A stretch of DNA of 64,000 bases from Antarcticimicrobium luteum (GCF_004358185.1 NZ_SMUV01000053.1:1-64000), one strand, 5' to 3'; numbered from the stretch's first letter, positions 18,051-26,076 are shown. Translations and numbers: made by a program. The notes: generated by a model from the letters alone, not told the origin.

Positions 18051-19207
18051 TCCGCTGCCTTGCCGGTGGCGCGATGGGCCTCGATCCGGGCCGCGACCCA
18101 GTCGTGAAAAAGATGCGTCGGCCCGTCCATCGCCGGTGAGAACCGGCCGCCGTCGAATCCCGGAGCGCGGCGGCCCGCCTGCATCCCCTCGACCACGAAG
18201 ATGTCCTCTTCGAACACGGTCTTCCACAGCGTGGCATTGGCGGCGCGCAGATCGGCGTCGGTGTCGGGCGTGGGGTAATAGAGGTGCACCCGTTCGACCG
18301 TGCGGTCGAGGGCCTCTGGCTGCAGCACGATGGCAAAGGCATGGTCCCGGTGCACGCCCAGCAGCACATTGGGAAAGACCGAGACATATTCGGCCGCGGT
18401 GTCCCATTTCGGATCGAGTCCGGCGAAATCGGGGAACCTTCGGCCATCCCCGGCGGTGAACTGACGGTAGACCTGCGTGCCCTGCCCGGAGAAATGGCCC
18501 GGCGCCTCGATATGATAATGATCCTCCAGCCGGGAATAGCTGTTGAGGCCGGGATGCACCCAGGGCAGGTGGTAGCTTTCGCAGAAGTTCTCCACCGCGA
18601 GCTTCCAGTTGCTCTGCACCTCCAGCGCGAAGGTGCTGTCCGGCCCGCCGTGGAAAAGCGGAAGATCGAAGTCGGACCAACGGGCGATCAGGTCGGCGTG
18701 GACCTCTTCGAAGGGGGGCGCCTCGCCGCTGACGTTGACCCAGACCACGTCGCGCCAGATATGGCTGCGCACTTCGACCAGGCCCAGGGTGGATTTGTCG
18801 ATGCCTTCATGGGTGTTCTGCCCCGGCCCGCCCACATGCGGGGTCGAGACCAGACGCCCGTCGGTGCCATAGCACCAGGAGTGATAGGGGCAGCGGATCG
18901 CGCCCTCGATCCGGCGCGGCTCGGAGATCAGGATCATGCCGCGGTGGCGGCAGATGTTCTGGAACACCCGCACCTGGCCCTGCCGGTCGCGCAGCAGCAG
19001 CAGCGGCATGCCCAGAAAGGCGATCGGCCTGGCGTCGCCCGCCTCGGGCACCTCGGCGGCCACGGCGAGACCTGCCCACTGGCGCGCCAGCAGCGCCTGG
19101 TTCTCTTCGGCGAAGACGGTGTCGTCGGTGTAATGGGCGTTGGGCAGGCCGTTGGCCTGCGCGATGGGGCGCCGGACATCGGTGAGATCGGTTGGCCTGG
19201 CGGTCAT
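18047..19207 (-). CDS. aromatic-ring-hydroxylating-type Rieske oxygenase, large subunit
   Basis: A 386-residue soluble oxygenase. The Rieske [2Fe-2S] site is complete: CRH near residue 86 and CPYHSW about 18 residues on. The mononuclear iron site is seen in ENFCESYHLPWVHPGL near residue 210, with the two histidines in the expected spacing. The C-terminal domain is of the RHO alpha type (GbcA, carnitine and aromatic oxygenases). No reductase or ferredoxin gene is adjacent, so electrons must come from elsewhere. The leftward unit is regulator - oxygenase - 71-aa protein. The substrate (aromatic acid, quaternary amine or other) cannot be decided here. Confidence 0.9.
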   Translation of the reverse strand: MTARPTDLTDVRRPIAQANGLPNAHYTDDTVFAEENQALLARQWAGLAVAAEVPEAGDARPIAFLGMPLLLLRDRQGQVRVFQNICRHRGMILISEPRRIEGAIRCPYHSWCYGTDGRLVSTPHVGGPGQNTHEGIDKSTLGLVEVRSHIWRDVVWVNVSGEAPPFEEVHADLIARWSDFDLPLFHGGPDSTFALEVQSNWKLAVENFCESYHLPWVHPGLNSYSRLEDHYHIEAPGHFSGQGTQVYRQFTAGDGRRFPDFAGLDPKWDTAAEYVSVFPNVLLGVHRDHAFAIVLQPEALDRTVERVHLYYPTPDTDADLRAANATLWKTVFEEDIFVVEGMQAGRRAPGFDGGRFSPAMDGPTHLFHDWVAARIEAHRATGKAAE

Positions 19208-19317
19208 GGCTGTCTCTCCCTGTTGCTGAGATCAGACGAGCGCGTTTTACCGGCCTGCGTCCGCCCCCGGAGCGACAGGAGTTTTCCCAAAACGACAAAA
19301 GCCGTCGCCGGATGCGC

Positions 19318-20115
19318 CTAGCGGAACGGCGCGTCGATCTGCAACAGGCGTTTGTGGTACGGCAGCAGGTTATCGGCGCTGTGGAACCCGGCGGTGCGCG
19401 CCGCCGCCAGCACGGTGCCCGGATCGCGGCCCAGATGTTCGTAGACCATTCGTGTGACCCGCGCCGCGGTCACGGTCTCGGGCATGGTGCGGGTGACGTA
19501 GCCGACCCAGAAATTATGCTCGAAGGAGGGAACCCGCGACAGGTAGTTGAACGAGCAGGTCATCGCATCGTGGCGCGAGATGATCAGCGATATGCCGTCC
19601 TCCTGGCGGGTGACATAGCCGCGGAATTCCCGCGCGCGGGTATCGCTGGGCAGCCCCTGATGGCGCATCGCCTCCTTGGCCTCGAACCCGCGTACGAAGG
19701 TCAGATCGTTGCTGCGGAAGATATAGACAAGTCCGACGATGAACCGCGTGCTATCGGTGAAACTGCGCCGGGAAAAACGGTAGAAGCCGCTGGGAAACAT
19801 ATCTTCGGGGATGCGCAGAGCGGCGCCGCCGAGAAATTCGCTCAGGAACGGGCTGTTCAGAACCTGCGCCGACTGGATGAGGGTTTCGGCAGGTTCCAGC
19901 AGGATCCGCGCATCGACACCGAAAAAGCTGCAGATCCGGTCCAGAACGTCGGGACGGGGAAAGCTTTCGCCGGACAGATACCGATTGAGCTGGGTGCGAT
20001 TGATCCCGAGGCGGCGCGACAGGTCCGAGATCGAGGGATAGGCCCGGGACAGAACCCGCAGGTTGGCACCGAACATGTTCCGCAGGTCGGCGGGGGAGCG
20101 CGAGGGTTTTTGCAT
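19318..20115 (-). CDS. XRE-type helix-turn-helix transcriptional regulator
   Basis: A 265-residue regulator. The N-terminal DNA-binding domain (about residues 10-70) contains a helix-turn-helix of the lambda-repressor type in SISDLSRRLGINRTQLNRYL, followed by a long C-terminal domain with no domain I recognise, perhaps ligand-sensing. It lies 110 bp upstream of the Rieske gene on the same strand and is probably its local regulator. An 18-bp near-perfect palindrome lies 116 bp upstream of its start and is a candidate operator. Confidence 0.82.
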   Translation of the reverse strand: MQKPSRSPADLRNMFGANLRVLSRAYPSISDLSRRLGINRTQLNRYLSGESFPRPDVLDRICSFFGVDARILLEPAETLIQSAQVLNSPFLSEFLGGAALRIPEDMFPSGFYRFSRRSFTDSTRFIVGLVYIFRSNDLTFVRGFEAKEAMRHQGLPSDTRAREFRGYVTRQEDGISLIISRHDAMTCSFNYLSRVPSFEHNFWVGYVTRTMPETVTAARVTRMVYEHLGRDPGTVLAAARTAGFHSADNLLPYHKRLLQIDAPFR

Positions 20116-20230
20116 ATCGGCGATGCCCGTCCATCTTGCGTGCGGTTAGGGGGTGGTCCGGTCAGATGACCAGCGGAAGAGTACAGTATCCGGCGTCTGG
20201 ATTCTGCATCTGTGGCGGCTGGACAATTTT

Positions 20231-20248
20231 TGACGCTAATTGGCGTCA
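20231..20248. promoter_or_regulatory. candidate operator palindrome upstream of the XRE regulator
   Basis: An 18-bp inverted repeat, TGACGC-TAATTG-GCGTCA, with eight of nine positions paired about its centre, lies in the divergent region between the XRE gene and the 114-residue gene. Its length and symmetry suit a dimeric helix-turn-helix protein. No second copy is seen upstream of the Rieske gene. Confidence 0.4.
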
Positions 20249-20364
20249 GGTCAATCGGAATCCGACACAAATTCGGCAAGGCCGACGCAGATTATTTCAT
20301 GTCGCGGGCGCGTTGTTTTACCGCAAGATCAAGACAATGACCAAAAACGGGAGCCGGACGAAAC

Positions 20365-20709
20365 ATGTTTGGTGTTGTACTTTGGTGTGACTCACGGGTG
20401 GGCAAGGCGGTAATCTGGTGCGAGGATCACGGCGATCTTGCCTATTTTCGCCGGACCGACACGCTGGAACCGATGTCGATGGATGCCGGCGACTGGGTCC
20501 AGTTCGAGGTGACCAGCGGCTGCGAGATGCGCTATGCGCACAACCCCAGGCTGGTGGCCGAAGGGGTGTTCACGGGACTGGCGGATAATCTTAAGGGAAT
20601 TCCGGCATCTGAATTGTCCGGGCGGCCGCCGGCGGCCAAAATCATCCGGTTCGTCGCGCCGGAGCCGGCCCGGCGCGGGTACGAAACCTCCGCGACGGAC
20701 CGGGGTTGA
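20365..20709 (+). CDS. conserved hypothetical protein, 114 aa
   Basis: A small soluble protein whose first 70 residues (GVVLWCDSRVGKAVIWCEDHGDLAYFR, then DWVQFEV) have the alternating pattern of a small beta-barrel and recall, loosely, a cold-shock/OB fold with altered RNP motifs. Two cysteines flank the core. Proteins like this occur in Roseobacter genomes as hypotheticals, to my recollection. Its GGGAG site lies about eleven bases before the ATG. It is divergent from the XRE regulator and convergent with ilvN. Function unknown. Confidence 0.7.
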   Translation: MFGVVLWCDSRVGKAVIWCEDHGDLAYFRRTDTLEPMSMDAGDWVQFEVTSGCEMRYAHNPRLVAEGVFTGLADNLKGIPASELSGRPPAAKIIRFVAPEPARRGYETSATDRG

Positions 20710-20712
20710 GCG

Positions 20713-21273
20713 TCATTCGCCGCGCAGCAGCGCGGCGACGCCGGTGCGGGCAATCTCGGCCAGCCCGAGCGGGCGCATCAGATCGGCGAAGGCGTCGATC
20801 TTGTCGGGGGCGCCGGTGATCTCGAATACGAAACTTCCCAATGTGCTGTCCACGACGTTGGCGCGGAAGATGTCCGCCAGCCGCAGCGCCTCGACCCGTT
20901 TTTCACCATCGCTGACGACCTTGAGCATGGCCAGCTCGCGCTCGACCGAGGGGCCCTCGACGGTCAGGTCGTGGACCTCGTGCACGGGCACGATGCGGCC
21001 CAGCTGCGCCTTGATCTGTTCGATCACCTGCGGCGTGCCGGTGGTGACGATGGTGATGCGCGAGCGGTGGCCGGTGTGGTCCACCTCGGCCACGGTCAGG
21101 CTTTCGATGTTATAGCCGCGCCCCGAGAACAACCCGATGACGCGGGCCAGAACGCCCGGCTCGTTCTCGACCAGAACGGCCAGGGTGTGGCGTTCCTGAA
21201 CGTCGGAAAAGCTGGGGCGCAGGTTGTAGGCGGAATGTTTGGTCGCGCCTTTCTTGATGTGTAGGGCAGACAT
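20713..21273 (-). CDS. ilvN: acetolactate synthase small (regulatory) subunit
   Basis: The regulatory subunit of acetohydroxyacid synthase, which gives the enzyme its valine feedback inhibition. The 186-residue product has an N-terminal ACT domain (HTLAVLVENEPGVLARVIGLFSGRGYNI split over residues about 30-57) and the C-terminal ALS_ss_C domain. The ATG at 21273 is chosen because an AGGA site lies ten bases upstream, inside the end of the preceding gene; a TTG at 21279 is the alternative. It is third in the leftward ilvB - membrane protein - ilvN operon, starting seven bases after the membrane-protein stop. Confidence 0.94.
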   Translation of the reverse strand: MSALHIKKGATKHSAYNLRPSFSDVQERHTLAVLVENEPGVLARVIGLFSGRGYNIESLTVAEVDHTGHRSRITIVTTGTPQVIEQIKAQLGRIVPVHEVHDLTVEGPSVERELAMLKVVSDGEKRVEALRLADIFRANVVDSTLGSFVFEITGAPDKIDAFADLMRPLGLAEIARTGVAALLRGE

Positions 21274-21280
21274 GTTCAAG

Positions 21281-21670
21281 TTATCCTAGATAATTTTCAT
21301 AGGTGGAACCGACCAGAAACCAGCCGGTAGGCCATAGAGCCAACGTCGCGAGCAACCACACGAAAAAACTGTCCCCGACTACGATGCTGATCAAAAAACC
21401 AAAGATGATAGTGGCCAGCGTGTTGGCGATGATGGTGGCAAGGGCGACGACTATTCCCGCCTTCCAAATGATCACCGCATAGAAGCCAAAGAGTACAAGA
21501 AGTGCCAACAGCCCGGTAACATTCACGAAAAGCGGCACAATTGGGCTTGTGCCAACTTTTCCCCGTGCAATGGCGCGTATCCAGCGTTGGTTCTCAAAGC
21601 GCAGCAGTGTGAAGGCGATGAGCAAAAACAAGAGGTCGTAAGGGACCAGATAGGATTCGATTTCGCTCAT
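21281..21670 (-). CDS. hypothetical four-helix membrane protein inserted in the ilvBN operon
   Basis: A 129-residue very hydrophobic protein with about four predicted membrane helices and a short basic loop (RFENQRWIRAIARGK) after the first. I recognise no family. It lies between ilvB (40 bp upstream) and ilvN (7 bp downstream) on the same strand, where ilvB and ilvN are normally adjacent. By hand count its G+C is about 52% (21301-21660), clearly below the flanking ilv genes, and codon use is correspondingly different, which suggests acquisition. The open frame is intact, starts with ATG and its stop is fitted tightly to the ilvN ribosome binding site, so it is likely expressed. A link to branched-chain amino acid or ketoacid transport is only a guess. 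Confidence 0.75.
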   Translation of the reverse strand: MSEIESYLVPYDLLFLLIAFTLLRFENQRWIRAIARGKVGTSPIVPLFVNVTGLLALLVLFGFYAVIIWKAGIVVALATIIANTLATIIFGFLISIVVGDSFFVWLLATLALWPTGWFLVGSTYENYLG

Positions 21671-21710
21671 CGGGACATTCTCGACTTCTGCTTTTTCGTT
21701 CTTCCGTCTC

Positions 21711-23462
21711 TTACACCAGTGCCGCGCCCTGGGTGTCGATCACGCCCTGGGTCTCGGCCTCGCCCAGAAGCATCTCGTTATGCGCCTTGCCCGACGGGAT
21801 CATCGGGAAGCAGTTTTCATGCTTTTCCACCAGGCAGTCAAAGATCACCGGCCCGTCGTAGTTGATCATTTCCATGATCGCGTCGTCCAGATCGGCGGGA
21901 TCCTTGCAGATGATCCCCTTGGCGCCAAAGGCTTCGGCCAGCTTGACGAAGTCGGGCAGCGCCTCGGACCAGCTGTGCGAATAGCGCTCGCCGTGGAGCA
22001 GTTCCTGCCACTGGCGCACCATGCCGAGCCGTTCGTTGTTCAGGATGAACTGCTTGACCGGCAGGCGGAACTGCACCGCGGTGCCCATCTCCTGCATGTT
22101 CATCAGCCAGCTGGCCTCGCCCGCGACGTTGATCACCAGCGCGTCGGGATGCGCCATCTGCACGCCGATCGAGGCCGGGAAGCCATAGCCCATCGTGCCC
22201 AGCCCGCCGGAGGTCATCCAGCGGTTGGGATCCTCGAAATTCAGGAACTGCGCCGCCCACATCTGGTGCTGTCCCACCTCGGTGGTGATATAGCGGTCAT
22301 GATCCTTGGTCAGCGCCTCCAGCCGTTGCAGCGCATATTGCGGCTTGATCGTCTTGTCGCTGCCGGTGAAGGCCAGGCAGTTGATCTTGCGCCAGTCGCC
22401 GATCTGGGACTGCCATTTCGAGACCGCCTCGGCGTTGGTCTTGCGGCCGCGGGCCTTCCAGACCTTGAGGATGTCCTCGAGCACATGGGCGACGTCGCCG
22501 ACGATGGGAATATCGGCCTTGATCACCTTGTTGATCGAGGAGGGGTCGATGTCGATATGCGCCTTGATCGATTTCGGGCTGAAGGCGTCGATGCGGCCGG
22601 TGATCCGGTCGTCGAACCGGGAGCCGATGGCGATCATCAGGTCACAGCCGTGCATCGCCATGTTCGCCTCGTAAAGACCGTGCATCCCGAGCATGCCCAG
22701 CCAGTTCCTGCCCGAGGCCGGGTAGGCGCCGAGTCCCATCAGCGTCGAGGTGATGGGAAAGCCCGTGGCCTCCACCAGTTCGCGCAACAGCTGGCTGGCC
22801 GCCGGGCCGGAATTGATCACGCCGCCGCCGGTATAGAAAACCGGCCGCTTGGCCTTTTCAATCGCCGCGACCAGTTCGGTGATCTCCTCCAGGTCGCCCT
22901 TGACCCGCGGCTGGTAATGCGACGTCGAGGGTTTGGGCGCCGAATAGGTGCCGGCGGCGAACTGCACGTCCTTGGGAATGTCGATCAAAACCGGGCCGGG
23001 GCGGCCGGCGGTGGCCACGTGAAAGGCCTCGTGGATGGTTGCCGACAGCGCGTCGGGATCCTTCACCAGCCAGTTGTGCTTGGTGCAGGGGCGGGTGATG
23101 CCGACGGTGTCGGCCTCCTGAAAGGCGTCCGAGCCGATCAGAAAGGTGGGCACCTGTCCGGTCAGCACGACCAGCGGGATCGAATCCATCAGCGCGTCGG
23201 TCAGGCCGGTCACCGCGTTGGTGGCGCCGGGGCCGGAGGTGACCAGCACCACGCCGGGCTTGCCGGTCGAACGGGCATAGCCCTCGGCGGCATGCACCGC
23301 GCCCTGTTCGTGGCGCACCAGGATGTGGCGGATGTCGTTCTGCTGGAAGATCTCGTCATAAATCGGCAGGACTGCGCCGCCGGGGTATCCGAATACCGTG
23401 TCCACGCCCTGATCCTTCAGGGCCTGAACCACCATTTTCGCTCCGGTCATCTCACGTGTCAT
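21711..23462 (-). CDS. ilvB: acetolactate synthase large (catalytic) subunit
   Basis: The thiamine-diphosphate enzyme that makes acetolactate and acetohydroxybutyrate, the first common step of valine, leucine and isoleucine synthesis. The 583-residue product has the catalytic glutamate in LVRHEQGAVHAAEGYAR near residue 47, the FAD-binding middle domain, and the ThDP/Mg motif GEASWLMNMQEMGT near residue 440. The ATG at 23462 is preferred because GGATGGAG lies upstream; an in-frame ATG at 23504 would add 14 residues and has no ribosome binding site. Expression is probably controlled by the attenuator at 23522-23678. Confidence 0.95.
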   Translation of the reverse strand: MTREMTGAKMVVQALKDQGVDTVFGYPGGAVLPIYDEIFQQNDIRHILVRHEQGAVHAAEGYARSTGKPGVVLVTSGPGATNAVTGLTDALMDSIPLVVLTGQVPTFLIGSDAFQEADTVGITRPCTKHNWLVKDPDALSATIHEAFHVATAGRPGPVLIDIPKDVQFAAGTYSAPKPSTSHYQPRVKGDLEEITELVAAIEKAKRPVFYTGGGVINSGPAASQLLRELVEATGFPITSTLMGLGAYPASGRNWLGMLGMHGLYEANMAMHGCDLMIAIGSRFDDRITGRIDAFSPKSIKAHIDIDPSSINKVIKADIPIVGDVAHVLEDILKVWKARGRKTNAEAVSKWQSQIGDWRKINCLAFTGSDKTIKPQYALQRLEALTKDHDRYITTEVGQHQMWAAQFLNFEDPNRWMTSGGLGTMGYGFPASIGVQMAHPDALVINVAGEASWLMNMQEMGTAVQFRLPVKQFILNNERLGMVRQWQELLHGERYSHSWSEALPDFVKLAEAFGAKGIICKDPADLDDAIMEMINYDGPVIFDCLVEKHENCFPMIPSGKAHNEMLLGEAETQGVIDTQGAALV

Positions 23463-23521
23463 CTGCTTTGCTCCATCCGCGACATCGCTTGCATTCGCCA
23501 GCATAATAATTTCATCAGCGC

Positions 23522-23549
23522 AAAAAAAAGCCCCCGGTCGAACGAGGGC
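23522..23549 (-). terminator. attenuator terminator of the ilvB operon
   Basis: Read leftward, a 7-bp stem (23549-23543 with 23536-23530, one G-T pair) and a six-base loop are followed by eight T's. It sits 26 bp downstream of the leader-peptide stop and 60 bp before ilvB. The competing antiterminator arm shares its first two bases. Confidence 0.8.
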
Positions 23550-23590
23550 GCATGGGTCAGATTATGGTCTACCGTTACCGGCCCATGCGC
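23548..23590 (-). promoter_or_regulatory. antiterminator pairing of the ilv attenuator
   Basis: GCGCATGGG (23590-23582, inside the leader peptide gene) is exactly complementary to CCCATGCGC (23556-23548). A ribosome stalled at the Leu/Val/Ile codons would leave the first arm available, while a ribosome at the leader stop codon would cover it and allow the terminator to form. The overlap with the terminator stem is only two bases, so mutual exclusion would be partial by base-pairing alone. Confidence 0.65.
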
Positions 23591-23622
23591 GTGGTTCCTA
23601 CGATTACGACTAGTGCGGCCAT
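23575..23622 (-). CDS. ilvB leader peptide (attenuation peptide)
   Basis: A 15-residue ORF, MAALVVIVGTTRMGR, behind an AAAAGGAG ribosome binding site nine bases upstream. Residues 4-8 are Leu-Val-Val-Ile-Val, exactly the amino acids made by the pathway, as in classical ilv attenuators of enterobacteria. It is followed by an antiterminator arm, a terminator with eight T's and ilvB. The order and spacing are those of ribosome-mediated attenuation: shortage of charged branched-chain tRNAs stalls translation and favours read-through. Confidence 0.85.
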   Translation of the reverse strand: MAALVVIVGTTRMGR

Positions 23623-23651
23623 GGCCACAGGCTCCTTTTGCTGCGGCGCAG

Positions 23652-23678
23652 ATTATGGGCGGGTCGCGGGGGCGTCAA
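23652..23678 (-). promoter_or_regulatory. candidate promoter of the ilv leader
   Basis: Read leftward, TTGACG (23678-23673) and CATAAT (23657-23652) are separated by 15 bp, which is short but tolerable. Transcription would begin near 23645, about 23 nt before the leader-peptide ATG. Confidence 0.45.
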
Positions 23679-23873
23679 CCGGCAAACGTATGAAAAAGCT
23701 GCGCCCGGGGGTGGATTTTCGACATTTTATTTCGCATCACCCGGAGAGCGGGACATTTCAGCGAAATCCGGCTGCGCCAGAACCGGGGTGAAGGCGCGGA
23801 AAACGCGCCGCCGGAGCGGAACATCGGCCTTCAAGCATCAGGAGGGGGAGGAGGAGGGGGGATCTGCGCCGGC
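23679..23873. other. intergenic region between the response regulator and the ilv leader promoter
   Basis: No gene is seen. It contains a purine-only tract (23840-23862), a GGCGCG/CGCGCC hairpin around 23793-23809, and at 23800-23818 a copy of the sequence that forms the dsbA terminator at 5958-5985, here without a full T-run. Confidence 0.5.
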
Positions 23874-24518
23874 TCAGAACCCGACGCCGGTGCCCTGCAA
23901 AACGCCATGTTCCAGCGCATATCGGGTCAGCCCCGCCGTCGAGGAGATGCCGAGCTTGCGCTTGATGTTCTTGCGGTGGGTCTCGACCGTGCGCACCGAG
24001 ATGTCGAGCGTCTGCGCCACCTGCTTGTTCGACCTGCCCTGCGCCAGTTGCAGCAGGATGGTCTGTTCGCGTCCGGTCAGCTGTTCGCGCCCGTCGCCGG
24101 TCTTGGGCTCGAGCGAGCCCTTCGCGCCGGTGCACAGATACCGCTCGCCGCGCATCACGGTGTCGATCGCCTGCTTGATCTCGTCGGTGGGCACGTCCTT
24201 CAGCACATAGCCCACCGCGCCATGGCTCAGCGCCGACGCGATGTATTCCGGGCTGTCATGCATCGACAGGATCAGGATGCGCGCCCCGGGCACCCGTTCG
24301 AGCAGCATCTCGGTCGCGCTCAGCCCGCCCAGCCGGGGCATGTTCAGGTCCATCAGGATCACATCCGGGGTCAGCGCCTCGGCCCGGTCCACTGCCGCCT
24401 GTCCGTCGCCCAGGGTGCCGACCACCACGATATCGTCATAGCTTTCCAGAATGGATTGAATGCCTTCGGCCACCATCGGGTGGTCATCGACGATCAGAAC
24501 GCGGATCGGGGCGGTCAT
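23874..24518 (-). CDS. NarL/FixJ-type response regulator
   Basis: A DNA-binding response regulator of 214 residues. The receiver domain (residues 1-120) has the acidic pair in IVDDHP, the phospho-acceptor aspartate in ILMDLNMPRLGG near residue 56 and the conserved lysine in GYVLKDVP. The C-terminal LuxR-type helix-turn-helix is in LTGREQTILLQLAQG and VRTVETHRKNIKRKL (residues about 145-190). Its start overlaps the end of the sensor kinase gene by four bases, so it is the cognate partner. The pair is divergent from the TRAP transporter and probably regulates it. Confidence 0.93.
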   Translation of the reverse strand: MTAPIRVLIVDDHPMVAEGIQSILESYDDIVVVGTLGDGQAAVDRAEALTPDVILMDLNMPRLGGLSATEMLLERVPGARILILSMHDSPEYIASALSHGAVGYVLKDVPTDEIKQAIDTVMRGERYLCTGAKGSLEPKTGDGREQLTGREQTILLQLAQGRSNKQVAQTLDISVRTVETHRKNIKRKLGISSTAGLTRYALEHGVLQGTGVGF

Positions 24519-25948
24519 GCCTGGGCCTCCATCTTGGGCGAGGCCGCCTCCTCGGGCGGCAGCAGGTGACTGAGCGGCAGGGTCGCCTCGATCGTGGTTC
24601 CGCCTTGCGCGCCGCGAGATGACAGAATGCGCAGGGTGCCGTCAAGCTGTTCGATACGCTCCTGCATGTTGCGCAGACCCAGGCCGGGCCCGCTCCGCCC
24701 CGGCTGCGCGGGCAGGCCGCGCCCGTTGTCTGCGATGCGCAGGGTCGCGCCGTTCTTGTGCCCGCGCAGGTCGATTGTGACCCGGCTGGCGCCGGAATGG
24801 CGCTCCGCATTGGTCAGCGCCTCCTGCGCGATGCGGTAGAGCGCGATCTTGGCATCCTGGTCCAGCCGGTTGCGGAACACCACGGTGGTGAAACCGGTCT
24901 CGATCCCGGTGCGCTCCTGGAAATCTTCGGCCAGCGCCTTGACCGCAGGCCCGAGGCCGAGGTCGTCGAGGACGCCGGGGCGCAGATCGCGACTGATCCG
25001 GCGAACCTCGGAAATCGCGCTGCCGAGATAGCCGATCCCCTTGTCCAGCGACACCTGGGCGCTGTCGGGATCGCCCCGGTCCAGCCGGCGGCGGGCGTTG
25101 TCGAGCGCATAGCGCACGCCGACCAGGATCTGGCTGATGCCGTCGTGCAACTCGCGCGCGACGCGGCCGCGCTCCTCTTCCTGGGCGTCGAACACCCGCT
25201 GGGTCAGTTTCTTGAGCTTGGCGTCGGCCAGCCGCCGTTCGCGGATATTGACCACCATTCCCGACACGAAGACCAGCAGCAGCGCGGTCAGCGTAATGCC
25301 GATGATATAGTAGAAGGTGCGCTGCACTCGCGCCTCGACCTCGGCGCGCGAGGCGGCGACCTGGGTCAGGACATCGTCGATGAAAACGCCGGTGCCCACC
25401 GCCCATTGCCAGTCCTGAAGCCCCAGCACATAGGTGACCATGCGGGCCTCTTGCCCGGTTGATGGCTTGGGCCACAGATGCTCGTGCCAGCCGGCGCCGC
25501 CACGGGCGATGCGGATGAAGGCGTCGACGATCGGCGTGCCCTCGCTGTCGGCAAGCCCGGCCCAGTTGCGATTGATGAACTCGGTCTGGCGCGGCGACAC
25601 CAGATTGTTGCCGTCATAGTCGTAGACGAAGAAGAACCCCTCTTCGCCGTAGATCATCGCGGCGAGGATCTGCAGCACCCGCTCCTTGGAGCGTTCGTCG
25701 TCCGGCGCGGCGGGACCATAGATGAAATAGAAGGCGTTGCGCGCCTGGGTGACATAGTTGCGCAACTCGGCCTTCTTCGCTTCGAGAAGTTTTTTCTCAA
25801 GCGCCCGGATCTCGCTCTCGGCCAGTTGCCGGGCCTGGCTTGCCACCAGAACCGAAATCGCCACCGCCGCCAGCAGCAGCGGCACCGAGGCCAGAAGAAA
25901 GATCTTTTGCCCGTAGCTGGGGGTGAGGAGGTCACGCAGGCGTTTCAT
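24515..25948 (-). CDS. membrane sensor histidine kinase with Cache domain, HisKA_3 type
   Basis: A 477-residue sensor. Two membrane helices (about residues 15-35 and 210-230) flank a periplasmic single Cache domain with the typical aromatic-rich core (GFFFVYDYDGNN, then LGLQDWQWAVGTGVFIDDV), a fold that binds small organic acids. The cytoplasmic part has the phospho-acceptor histidine in RELHDGISQILVG (HisKA_3) and an HATPase domain with RIADNGRG and GLGLRNMQER near the C-terminus. The start at 25948 places the first helix at the N-terminus; the longer reading from 26086 crosses the promoter region. Its position back-to-back with a TRAP transporter suggests that both see the same substrate. 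Confidence 0.92.
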   Translation of the reverse strand: MKRLRDLLTPSYGQKIFLLASVPLLLAAVAISVLVASQARQLAESEIRALEKKLLEAKKAELRNYVTQARNAFYFIYGPAAPDDERSKERVLQILAAMIYGEEGFFFVYDYDGNNLVSPRQTEFINRNWAGLADSEGTPIVDAFIRIARGGAGWHEHLWPKPSTGQEARMVTYVLGLQDWQWAVGTGVFIDDVLTQVAASRAEVEARVQRTFYYIIGITLTALLLVFVSGMVVNIRERRLADAKLKKLTQRVFDAQEEERGRVARELHDGISQILVGVRYALDNARRRLDRGDPDSAQVSLDKGIGYLGSAISEVRRISRDLRPGVLDDLGLGPAVKALAEDFQERTGIETGFTTVVFRNRLDQDAKIALYRIAQEALTNAERHSGASRVTIDLRGHKNGATLRIADNGRGLPAQPGRSGPGLGLRNMQERIEQLDGTLRILSSRGAQGGTTIEATLPLSHLLPPEEAASPKMEAQA

Positions 25949-26076
25949 CCGGTGACAATTGCCCGTTGCGGCCCGCGAATCAATGGCCCGCCGCGCCGCA
26001 GCAAGGTTCCGGTCGAGTCGCGAGCGGCTAATTCCTGTGCCGATTCGGCGAATTGCGCCCGGATTTTGCGCAGCGA

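Noticed and set aside
20136-20390. 84-codon plus-strand ORF upstream of the 114-residue gene
   Set aside because: It spans the divergent promoter region and a palindrome, overlaps the following gene and lacks coding character.
21780-23693. 637-codon plus-strand ORF across ilvB
   Set aside because: It is the mirror frame of ilvB, rich in His, Arg and Gly as such shadows are, with no domain and no ribosome binding site.
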